DNA of 64,000 nt from Sacculina carcini (Eukaryota > Arthropoda > Thecostraca > Sacculinidae). A program made the position numbers and the translations under genes. The notes beneath the pieces were generated by a model that worked only from the letters and a program-made list of their open reading frames with translations, was not told where the DNA came from and searched no databases. Each line of letters opens with the position of its first letter. The stretch's first letter is position 1. Shown here in pieces: positions 25,009 to 35,900 of the stretch. The DNA lies in the NCBI GenBank assembly GCA_916048095.2, contig OU696588.1, forward strand, positions 1,225,001 to 1,289,000, read 5' to 3'.

Positions 25009-26341
25009 AGACAGACATGCATACAATGCACACACGGGATTTTGGTTGAAACTCAATCAACTTTTGGTCATCTTCGTCGAAACATTCTGTGGATAATATA
25101 GATGCCAAAACTTTCAAATATCAACTCCCTTGACCAGCAAGACGACACTTGAAACTGTACTCATACATACAACTAAAAAACACACACAAACACAAAAACA
25201 CATATACGCACACACACACTCACGTACCTCTCTATACATTTCGTAGGATGTGAACTGTACGGCTGCGTAGGGGAAGACACGCACCATTTGAGCTCCGTTG
25301 CCTTTATACAAGGCCATAAACCGCTCCCTCTGCACAACGTTCCATATACCGCTTATAACACCTGCACACCCCCCCCCCCCACACACACACACACAATAAC
25401 ATACAAAATCGCAATCATATACACAATCAATGATAAACACAATGGCAATTATATACACAATCATACACACAAACACAATCATATATACAATCACATGATT
25501 ACACACACACACACAATCATATACACAATCACATATACCAACACAATCATACACACAATCACAATTATATACACAATCATACAACAATCACATACACAAA
25601 CACAATCATATATACAATCACAATTATATACACAATCATACAACAATCACATAAACAATCATATATACAATCACAATCATATATACAATCACAATCATAT
25701 ATACAATCGCAATCATATATACAATCACAATGATACACACAATCACAATTATATACACAATCACACACACAATCACAATCATATATACAATCACAATTAT
25801 ATACACAGTCACATGATTACACACACTCACAATCATATGATCGGACACACAAATTGGTGACGTACCCAGGTGTTTGTAGTGCTTGTTGTGAGCTTGTAGC
25901 AGAATCTTCATGCGGTCCAGTGGAGCGACGGCTGTCTTGGCGCACATTCCAGATATACCTGTCAGCAGCCACAACAACAACAACAACAACACATTAACAA
26001 CAACAACACATTAACAACAACATGCCCCCTCACACGCATACACTAATTAACATACTAACACTCTCACACACACACACACACACACATTAGCATGCATGAG
26101 CCCACAAACATGTATATACACACACACTAATTAACACACTAACACACACTAATCAACACACGACACACCCATGTATACACACACACCCATGCAACACACA
26201 CACACACACATATATATATACATACATACACACACACATACACACACACGTACCTCCTGAGAGGAACGACTTGCACAGCGACTCGAGCGTGAGGTCCTTC
26301 ATGAAGACCGACGACGAACGCTGGGTGTCGGCGGAGCGCAT
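21729..26341 (-). CDS. slc25a16: Mitochondrial carrier, SLC25A16 (Graves disease carrier) type
   Basis: Seven exons on the minus strand: 26341-26254, 25958-25866, 25361-25228, 24879-24694, 24287-24131, 23678-23537 and 21912-21729. Phases 1,1,0,0,1,2 agree at every junction and give 327 residues, close to the 332 of human SLC25A16. The three mitochondrial carrier signatures P-x-[DE]-x2-[KR] are intact: PLDRMK at 42, PLDMIR at 136 and PFDVTR at 246. [20 protein letters not shown] and [15 protein letters not shown] are close to SLC25A16 rather than to the related CoA carrier SLC25A42. It sits in the inner mitochondrial membrane with six helices; the SLC25A16/Leu5 group is linked to coenzyme A supply, although its substrate is not settled. 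Four acceptors follow TG repeats. The start is the first Met after an in-frame possible acceptor (CAACAG) just upstream, so a non-coding 5' exon is likely. Confidence 0.93.
22365..22490 (+). repeat. Interspersed repeat family C
   Basis: Same block order as at 6965 (AAATCCAGTATCATGAGGAA ... CGCCCAAAAGATG) with an A-rich end; in the last intron of SLC25A16. Confidence 0.7.
22822..22975. repeat. CA-rich repeat with AAGCACAC units
   Basis: CA runs interrupted regularly by AA or AAG, in the last intron of SLC25A16; followed by an (AGAC)n run at 23041-23060. Confidence 0.9.
23338..23527. repeat. GTTATAGGTGCAA minisatellite
   Basis: Repeated units near GTTATAGGTGCAATTATGTT alternating with a shorter GTTATAGGTGCAAGTGTCGT version, forming a higher-order unit of about 42 bases. 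It ends 10 bases from the exon 6 donor of SLC25A16. Confidence 0.9.
23694..23756. repeat. (CA)n microsatellite
   Basis: About 30 CA units, TG on the SLC25A16 sense strand, just upstream of its exon 6 acceptor at 23678. Confidence 0.95.
24037..24099. repeat. (TG)n microsatellite
   Basis: About 30 TG units in intron 5 of SLC25A16. Confidence 0.95.
24367..24520 (+). mobile_element. Truncated copy of the 1964-3201 hAT-type element
   Basis: Starts TAGGGCTGTCGAAAAAGTAA, followed by repeated AGTAACTTTA and ATAGCCTAAAAGTAA motifs like the left end of the larger element. The right end is missing. Confidence 0.7.
25395..25850. repeat. ACAATCATATA-type degenerate tandem repeat
   Basis: About 450 bases of irregular 10- to 20-base units built from ACAATCATATATACAATCAC; it fills most of intron 2 of SLC25A16. 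Confidence 0.9.
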
Positions 26342-26428
26342 GCTGAGGCGTGTTCTGTTGCAACTACAATAACAACAACAACAACAGCAGCAAGCAAATC
26401 CTTATAACACGCCAAAAATATGACAGTT

Positions 26429-26680
26429 AAAGTTTAAAGGTTGAAGGCTGCTCAAGTGACAGTTGCTACACGGGAAGAAGTCGAAGCTTATGAACACACA
26501 CAGGTCTGTCCCGTGCAGCTCGCTGCCACCGCAGAACCAACCCTCTCCACGCTATGACGCCACAAGGACGGAAGACGTATTAGAGAGGACCACCTCCCCA
26601 GAATGCATGGCACAACACATGACTGATATCTGGTACCATCATTTACTGCTGGGTGGACAGGGGCTGTTGGTCCCTCACAC
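26429..26680 (-). mobile_element. tRNA-Val-like SINE, reversed, head missing
   Basis: Matches the SINE at 13904 from the AACCTTTAA tail (here TTAAAGTTTAAAGG) through CCTGTCCACCCAGCAG; the tRNA-like head is absent. Lies just upstream of the SLC25A16 start. Confidence 0.85.
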
Positions 26681-26759
26681 AATTGAACAGAACAGCCACA
26701 GATTGAGTTCATGTCGGATGCAGAAGAAGACACAGCAGTGAACAATCATGGATAGGGAA

Positions 26760-28482
26760 GCCAAAATAAAAGAGCACAAGAAATGGTAACCGACCAGCAG
26801 CTATTGTTTACGAATAACCCGCCAATAAGAACTACACATACCACAGTTTGACACTAGAATGCCAGCAGAATTATTAACACTGATGGTATTATCATTAATA
26901 GCGCGGTTTATCCAACCAGCAAAGCCCTGTCGAGCAAAAACACCTCAAAAACAATCATAACATCACTAACTGCGTACGGAGTTAACATATGTATGGTATG
27001 ACCTGTATGGTAAGACTAAACATGAGTGTACACGTAGCGGGTGCATAGGAAGCTATTGCCTACAAACCTACAACAAACATTCAGCAGAAATAAAAGACAT
27101 CCGGAAAATTGGATAAAAATTTTCCGAGAATCAGAAGCAGGCAGTTTACCGCAAGTGAGGCGGCAGTCAAAATTTTGAATAATATTCACAAAGAAATAAG
27201 AACCTGCATGACTATGAAGAGTTTTAAGAAATATTGAAGCAGCTCTCCAGACTTGAAAATAAAATATAAATATAATATCGAGATGCGAGCAACTGCTCAA
27301 TAATTTAAATTCGTACTTGGGTTATTTTATATTTTATAAGCACAGCGCTTAGTGAGTCCCTGCCAAATTTATATGCTTATTTTTGAAATCACTGTGATTT
27401 TAACTGTTTGTTGTTGCACATGTATTGACATTTGGAAAACACAGATAAAAAATCAACCAGGCTTAAGCAAATTTAAAACATGACAATATCCAATTAGCCC
27501 TGCGGAATAAATTTTTTCCTACTCATTAACATTTAAAACGTGATGCTGAGAATATATGACTAAACCAGCCTAGTTTCGCCCCACAAGCACGATGGCCGTA
27601 TGACATTCGATGGATATGAAGCCATTATACGCGGTACTCGATTAATTACGTAAAAGTTTATATTATAGAATTGTACAATGTCATAAATCTCACACAAAGT
27701 GTTATGATCGAATAGTGCCGATATATAAAAATGTACAACCTTGCACGATGCTCACGATGAAGCCAAAACCCTTTTACAACTACAATCTAATATTTGAAAT
27801 CTGACAAATACTTCCAAAACTAACAGAAAACACCCTATTATAGACCATACAAAACACAAGACTAAGCACAAGCAATAAAACACGTCATAAATGCACGCCC
27901 CACTGGGTAGCTGACGAACCATTAAATGTATGGTGTGCGTAGTTTTCGTAGACATTGTAAAGGTAAAAAGATGTAAGCTTATTCACAATATTTGTTAAGT
28001 ATTCTGAAATATTTAGGAAATATCAGTTGAGAAATATTGATTAAGTGGACAATAATTAATTAAGCAATAATTAAGAAGGAATTAGAAATATTAGGTAATA
28101 ACTGAGAAATAATTAGAATTACAGAATTTATTCATTAGTAACATGGTAAATATAATATTAAATCATGTTAGGAATTAACAGATTTAATTCACTAAGCTAA
28201 TGTATCTTTCGGGATACTTGCGCAATTTGTTAAAAATACAATAGAGAATTGTTTGCTGTCTGGCCCAGCGTAGAATCATTGTTCTATTTTAGATCTAGCT
28301 CCGGCGACTGGCTGCATCAGAGCTGATTGCGTGGGCTGATGTAAGCAACAGAAGACGTCATTATCGGAGTGCGCCGTCATTGATGGCTGAATGATGGGGC
28401 CAATCCGTCACGCCTATCGCCTTCAGCTCTGCTCACAAACAACGATCATTATTCTGCTTGATAAAGTAAACATTGCTTTTAG
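26760..28482. other. AT-rich intergenic DNA between divergent genes, no gene seen
   Basis: Separates the divergent SLC25A16 and tryptophan hydroxylase genes. No repeats with clear borders, no splice-flanked open frame. Regulatory sequence for either gene could lie here but none is recognisable. Confidence 0.55.
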
Positions 28483-28490
28483 AATCAAGG

Positions 28491-28714
28491 CACTGGCGCA
28501 TCCAGACGGGGGCTCAGGGGGTTGAAGCCCCCCATAATGTCTCCATCAACTCTTCATAACCATGAGGTTCAATAAAAGAGGTCAAGAAAAAGTACTTTTT
28601 TGCAGAATTCATTGATATAAGCATTATTGCAAATATGTTGCATAATGATGCATGTACATGACTGATCGCCCAAAATTCAGCCCCTCCCAAAATTGCACTC
28701 TGGATCCGCCACTG
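28491..28714 (+). mobile_element. hAT-type MITE family D with target duplication
   Basis: Starts CACTGGCGCATCCAG and ends CTGGATCCGCCACTG, 224 bp. Flanked by AATCAAGG (28483-28490) and ATTCAAGG (28715-28722), seven of eight identical. A second copy lies at 58435-58665 and a fragment near 12200. Confidence 0.88.
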
Positions 28715-29471
28715 ATTCAAGGGTGAATACTTGTGTGTCGAGGCTCGGGGGGAGATGTCAGCCATCATACACCAGTGTTCAAAGTTGGCTCAGTCGGTTA
28801 ATTGCATATGACACCGTCGATCATTTTCTGAGCATAAAGTTGATTGTCATTGCTCAAAGTTGGTCATTGCTGCGATGTAACTAACTGAATCTATGTGTGC
28901 AAATCTGACTTCAATCAATGAATATGGGGCAAATTTAATTTCAAAGTTTTCGCGCGCCAAATAAACAAACCATACCCGAACAGTCTATGAAAATGATATT
29001 GTGTAAGTCGTGTATCGCAGCTAAGAAATAAACTCCTCCCATTGTCCGAGCTCAACCAATCAGCTGTCGCGATATTGATCCACGATCTTCGGTTGTTGAA
29101 AGTATAAATATTTGTAGCTGGCGCAACAAACAACACTCGAGGTCAGGTCAGGTCAGTGTTTTGGGCAGAGTAAATTTGTTGGTCGTATTGAATATAGTTG
29201 ACAAGCATGACTGAAATAAATATACGTGAATTACAAATATCCTATAGTAATGCATTTATTATTATTATTATTAGTATAATTGTTATTATTATATTTAGAT
29301 TTATATTATATTATATTATTTATGTATTGAGATGGTATTCTTATAGTGAATATAACTTTACAGATATTGAGGATATTGAAAACAAGAGTTGAATGGCCTT
29401 CTCAACGCCGATAGGGACTTTGAAGCCTACCATGTAGTTAGGCTGCTTGGTTCTCCTTGTATTCTGTAGAT
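28715..29471. other. Unique AT-rich sequence, no gene seen
   Basis: Includes ATT-repeat runs near 29255-29320. A repeated motif GTGTCGAGGCTCGGGGGG (28736-28753) resembles sequence near 22513 and, reversed, near 39190. No coding exon supported. Confidence 0.5.
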
Positions 29472-29745
29472 CAGTGGTTCTAAACCTGTGTGGGGAATTC
29501 CCCACTTTGAATTCATTGTGGAGAATGGAAGAGTTGCCAAGTGGAAAGCTAAAGGTCGGACAGAACAGGACAAATGCGTGTGTTTTTATCAATTCAAATT
29601 CGTTTATTTTTGTTTCCAGTGACCTCTTGACATTCACGTCGATGTAACAACTGAATTTATTGAATTTATCAGCGCTGTTGTGTGGAAAATGAAGAAATGT
29701 CTTGTTTAGAAGTGGTGAATTAGAGAAAAAGGCTAAGAACCTCTG
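29472..29745 (+). mobile_element. hAT-type MITE family A, intact copy with perfect target duplication
   Basis: Starts CAGTGGTTCTAAACC and ends GGCTAAGAACCTCTG. An exact 8-bp duplication, CTGTAGAT, flanks it (29464-29471 and 29746-29753). Length 274 bp. It lies 176 bases before the tryptophan hydroxylase start codon. Confidence 0.92.
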
Positions 29746-29833
29746 CTGTAGATCTTGCTTGACACCTCATTCTGCTGCCTTATCAACCTTATTATGCTCC
29801 TTATATCCACCTTTACTTACTCGGCACTGTGAA

Positions 29834-29836
<3 letters not shown>

Positions 29837-29887
<51 letters not shown>
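29837..29887. repeat. (TA)n(TG)n compound microsatellite
   Basis: About 18 TA units followed by 7 TG units, ending about 35 bases before the tryptophan hydroxylase ATG. TTGGTTGTCAG at 29906-29916 could be an acceptor for a non-coding first exon. Confidence 0.9.
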
Positions 29888-29921
29888 CCTGTGTGAGCGG
29901 TGTTTGGTTGTCAGAGTCACA

Positions 29922-32900
29922 ATGAGCGCGTCGGGCAAGTCGCTGCTAGGACTGTGGCTGTACAGACAGGGAGGCGATGACCAGTGGACGTTGAGGGATG
30001 GAGCGGGCAGCAGGCAGCTGCAGGTGAGTGTTTTGCAGGGGCGGCTTGAAGGGGCTGAATTCTGCCGAAAATAGCCCTGACCATCAGCATTTGGTCTAGG
30101 CTAAATGTGTATGGATTGAAGAACATTAAAAACGCTAATTTATAAAAAAGCGATTATAAACGCACAAAAACGTTTCTATATTCTTCATAGATTTTAAGTT
30201 AGGTTAGGTTTAGCGTTCTAATGTAATGTGCTTCATTTGCAGAAGGAGAGGGACTGGAAGAAATTCGTTAAATCAAATTTTCTCAATCTAATATTTTTGA
30301 TTTCTTTCACATTTAGCGTCAACCTCAACATTCGAGTGTAGTTTCTCATGTCTCGCCAAGTCCCCGCATCTTTTTCGTGAGCCTCTCCTCAGCCCCGCAT
30401 CGGAATCGGGAAATGTTGTCTGTTGCAAGGCATTGGTAAGAAGTTGATTGCATTATTTCAACAGCGCAAATCTGCGAAAGTCGATCAGCTGAGGTCGCGT
30501 ACAAAATCGATGATTTTCTCGCTGAAGGACCAGATCGGTGGAATAGGAACAGTCCTGTCCATGCTGGAGGTGAGCAGTGTAAATTCGATTCCTTATTGCT
30601 CATGTGATTCACAGTGCCTAGATGTCTTAACAAATAAGAAAAATTTAATAGCTCACGTGCAAGAATATCATGAATAAACAGCTTGAGTCCTGTATGTCGA
30701 TTTCGTGCTTCGTCCAGATGAGATTGCAGTATCAGTTTGTCTGTTTGTTGAATCAGGAGAGAGGAATTAAAGTGGTCTACATAGAAAGCAGAAAATCACA
30801 GCGCCAAAACTCGGAATATGAAATCTACATGGACATTGAATGTGACAATGAGGTATGCAGCATGAACTTTGGCATTACGCAGCTTTAACTGTCAATTATA
30901 AGCTCCAATGATTCAACCAATCTCATTTGCTTAAATATAAAATTAAAAGCCAACCAAGCAAAATCAAATATTATCTTTTTATGATAGAATAATTTGATAT
31001 TGTCCAAAACATGAGAGTTATATTTAATGTGATAAATTATCTGACGCATTTCCGGATATAAGTTTTTTTAATTCATTTTCGATTAAGTTGTAGCAAAACT
31101 ACAATTAACAAAATTTCCAAGGAGGACATCTTCGGAAGCCATCTGTAACTTGTATGTATGTTTCTCTTTGCATGGCAACGAAGAACATGGAAACGTTGAC
31201 TAGCGAACTATCAACAGCTCTAGCCGCAACTCAGATGAAGTAAGAAGTCACAATACTCACGAGACACAGTGACACAGTTGTGATGTCTTGAAGTCCGTAT
31301 CTTGAAAATGTCCGCTGATCTCGAATGTATTTTCTGAAAGCTCAAACATCTCTTGTGAGAGATCCACATGCTATTTTCAAAGGTTAAAGGTTAAGGCCCC
31401 AAGTGACAGTTGCTACACGGGAAAAAGCCGAAGCTTATGAACACACACAGGTGTGTCCCGTGCAGATCGCTGCCACTGCAGAACCGACCCTCTCCATGCT
31501 ATGACGCCACCAGAACGTTAGACGTATTAGAGAGGGCCACCTCTCCAGAATGCATGACAAAACACATGACTAATATCTGGTACCCATTTACTGCTGGGTG
31601 GACAGGGGCTGTTGGATTATAGAATTCGCCCGAGAAATTCTGCTCCGCCGGGTTTCTAACCACGGTCGTAACGGCATGGAATATCACAGCCTTTATTATT
31701 GTACAGAATGACATATATGTGTTTTTATCAATCCGAATTCGAATATTTTCGTTTCTAGTAGCTTGTTGGCAACTGAATATATTGCATTTATCAGCGTTGT
31801 TGTGCAAAATGAAGAGTTGGCTCATTGAGAAATGGTGGAATCAGAGAAAAAGGGACGCCGGTGATAGCACTAGAATAATACTGCTGGAAAATGCCCAGCC
31901 CAATAAACAAGACATACACATAAAGATGAAACCAATACAGTCAACCGTATGTTATCCTGTTAAAATCTCCCTTGCACTTTTAAGACACACCCACACACAC
32001 ACACACGCGGGTTTTTAATGTTCATATGGTGTGCTTGCAGACCTTCTAATGAAAGCATGGACTTTCCTGCGAGAAGCTTCAGCGTTCAGCAAAGCTTTGG
32101 TCAGATATCGACAAAAAACGTTCGAATTATATGCCAATTAAATACGCTTCAAGATTTTTCCGTCAATTTTTGACAACTTTTGAACTTACGATAAATATAA
32201 ATAAACACATAGGCAAAAAAAAAATTACAAATATATCAAATTACATATACTAAATTAAATAAATGAATAAATCAATAATATGTATTTAATAAAAATAATT
32301 AAAGGTAAATATAACTATATATGTATGAGTTAAATTAGCTGTATATGCCGTCTAAGTTGTTTAAAATGCTGTCTAAAATTCGAATATCCTACTTGTCTGG
32401 ATGTCAAACTGCTAATGAATTCACGTGCCGACAGATTATGAAGACATTCCGTGGTTTCCGAGAAAAATATCCGATCTGGACCGGTCGCAACGTGTGCTGA
32501 TGTACGGAACAGAGTTGGATGCAGACCATCCGGTGAAGCACTCGCACACACTTGCAAGCGTGCAATATTTGAATATTTGTGCTTGTATTTACTTTTGCAT
32601 TTTTATAGCTGTATGTGTTTCAGCATTTGAGTTCCTCTGGCATAAAAATTTGCTCAAATAATATTTTTGTTTTTTTGTTTGTTAATGTATGTGTTGGTGT
32701 TTCGGGCACAATTTTTAAATGAAAACAAATCGGCGTAAAAAGAGAAATTAAACAATCATTTGACAAAAAAATTGTTGGAATAAAGTGGAGAAAATATTGT
32801 AGTATTTTTCTCAATCAGAACACAATTTCATGAAACTATAACAAAACTCCTTGAGGTAAATCTTGCCCAAGAATTAGTCAATGGAATTTGACACAACATA

Positions 32901-35900
32901 GAAATTGTTTGCAAAGAAATGGTGTGTTTTCAGGGCTTCAAAGACCACGAATATCGCGAGAGACGAAAACACTTCTATGATATCGCTATGTCGTACCGAC
33001 AGTAAGACACCGTATATTTCCTCATATATATAATCACACACCAAAGTAAGTCTCATATAACTCTAATCGATATATAATTGATAAATGCTTGCAATTAAAA
33101 GTTGCACTTGCTTACAATTAGATAGTTGCTAGCGAGATAAAAAAATTTGAAGCAGCTAATATTGTAGAAGCTAAAACATCCCAAGACAGATCTGAAATAA
33201 CCACCAACCTATTTGGTAGCATGTTTCGGTGGCATATATTGGTATATGGTATAAACTATAAATTGATCTATTGTTACACACACACACGCACACACATACA
33301 CACACACACATGTATATTGTGTGTGTTGGTCAGTAACAAGCCAATTCCGAGAGTGAAGTACACGGAGGTGGAGTTGATGACTTGGTGAGTAATACAATTT
33401 AATACTGGTTAATGAGTAATGAGTAATCCAACTGTATGAATCAATTCATTTTCTCCAGCATTTTTGCATTGTTCCCCTTTTCCGCGCATGTACTTCGAAC
33501 TTTTTCAAGCTTTCAAGTCTAGATCAGGGTCGCATAACATGTGGGGAATTCCCCACCATTGAGGGGTTGCCAAATGGGTAATTAAAGGTCGACAAAAGGA
33601 CAAATGTGCGCTTATATCAATCTGAATTTGTTGATTTTCCTTTATATTGTGACTTAAAGATATTCAACTCAGTGGAGGAATTGAATTTATTGGATTTTCA
33701 CAGCGCTGTGTTGTGGAAAATAAGTAGTAGGATCATTAAGGAGTGCGGAATCAGAGAAAAAACGCTACGAACCACTGGTCTATATAAATCCAAATATACA
33801 TAAATTATTACGAGCGAGTGATAGCGAGCGAGTTCATACTTGGTGTTACTAGAAAAATGAGTATGAGCGGCCGGCCGGCCGGCCGTGGTCACGCTTTTCA
33901 GAGGCTTATATCTCTGGAACCATAAGTCCGATTACCATGCATTTTTTTTGTTGGGTAGCCTCATCCTTCCTGCCGCGGATGAGACCAAACCGAATCATGT
34001 CAGTGCCCAGTGTGGCACGTGGCACGTGCCATATGCCCTCTTATAATTTAGCAGAAAGCTTTGCCCATGCTTTTTGAGAGTCTGGAACCGTAAGCCCAGA
34101 GTGAACTCATTGCTGAGATTCCATTTGAGATGCAATATTTTATATACATATACATATATATGCAATATACATATATATACTGCTTATCTTTTTTAACAAT
34201 TACTAAATGTGAGCTTGTGTTTTTGTGTGTGTGTATGTGTGTGTGTGTGTGTGTGTGTGTAGGCGTCAGGTATACACACAGCTGAGTGCACTGTACGAGA
34301 CGCACGCGTGCAGTGATCACCTGCACAACTGGCATTCCCTGGTGGCTCACTGTCATTATTCGGCCGACAATATCCCTCAACTGGCCGATATCGATGCGTT
34401 CCTCAGACGTCAGTGTCAAATTCACTATGCACACGACAACACATAATAGACCCCACTAAATCAGAGGGTGCCGCTTTAACTTCATGACTAGCTGGTCAGA
34501 ATTTTCAGAAGATGCGGCATACTTTCTGGATGAATCTCTGGATGCTCTCTGATGTTCTGCGAGCTCCTCCGGAGGAGTAGAACTAAAATATTCATAAAGA
34601 ATAAAGAATAAAGAAAGGAATGTCAGGAAACGTATGCATATTTATATATAAAACGCACATATAAATGGTGGTTACTGGTAAGTAATCACAAATTCACTGA
34701 TGAAAATCTAGTGACACCTCGCGATTGTAGCTGTCGAATTGGCGTTTAATTGAAAGTACCATTCAATTAGACCAGTGGTTCTCAACCCTGTTCAGTGTTG
34801 GCACCTTATTTTCAAATCAGAAGTCAGTTCTCGCACCACCTGGATTATTTATAGATATATGAAAAAGATAAAAGTATAAGCAAAGTAGTAACAAAATTTT
34901 TCAAGTTCAATATCTATTCATACAGGTTAAAACGCCTATGACAAAAGCAAGTTTTCAAGGAAAATACAAAGTATAGGTAAAAACATATAATTTATTGAAT
35001 TTTCATAGGATTTCTCGCACCCCATATAAACTAATCTCGCACCCCTGTGGGATCCGAGCTCCCCCGGTTCAGAACCCTGAATCAGAGGGTGCCGTTCAAA
35101 TAGAGGTTTTAGTTGGTTAGTTACGGTAGAGGTTACGATAGGAACGGTTGTTTTTGTTGTTGATGTTTGGCAGATAAGACGGGCTTTCAGCTCCGTCCGG
35201 TGGCTGGCTATCTCTCGCCGCGAGATTTCCTATCAGGCCTGGCATTCAGGGTGTTCCACTGCACCCAGTACATTCGCCACAGCTCCGACCCCTTCTACAC
35301 GCCCGAGCCGTGAGTGTGTCTTGCCCTGCGGTAGGGAATAAGAATACTGCCGCCGTACCCGCTGCGAGTCGTTTGAGGGGTAAAAGCGGCCCTCCTTTTC
35401 TTCTCTTGGTATTCCTTCCTAGGAGGAGAGGACATCCATTTCGTCCTGGTCTTCCTTCCTAGGAGGAAGAGAGGACCTCCATTTCCTCTCCTCTTCTTCC
35501 TGTCTATTTCATGTCATATACAAGCAAAGAGTGATAATCCAGAATGGTGGGCGCCTTCCATGAATTACATTTCCATTTTTCTCACCTGAATTAAAGTGAA
35601 GAAATGTGTTTCCCGATATCGTGCTGGAAAATTGCAGTCAACCTTACATATTGCATCAGAATAAAGCAAAATTTCGATCTGTTTTTAACAATTATATTCC
35701 ATCAAATCAAATACTGCAATACTTCCTAACATATTCTACACTCGAAATTCTTCTATTCTAATAATCATTCATGTCGTTCTTATAGATTCACCTCTACAGA
35801 TACAGAATCTCTCAATAGCCGTAAATGCCCACGCAAATTAACTATCTGCGTGTTCGTGTGCTGTTTCAGTGACTGTTGCCACGAAATTCTCGGACACATG

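Noticed and set aside
25386-25850. CRISPR-like array of regularly spaced repeats
   Set aside because: Units are degenerate ATACACAATCA simple sequence with no constant spacer length, in a eukaryotic intron.
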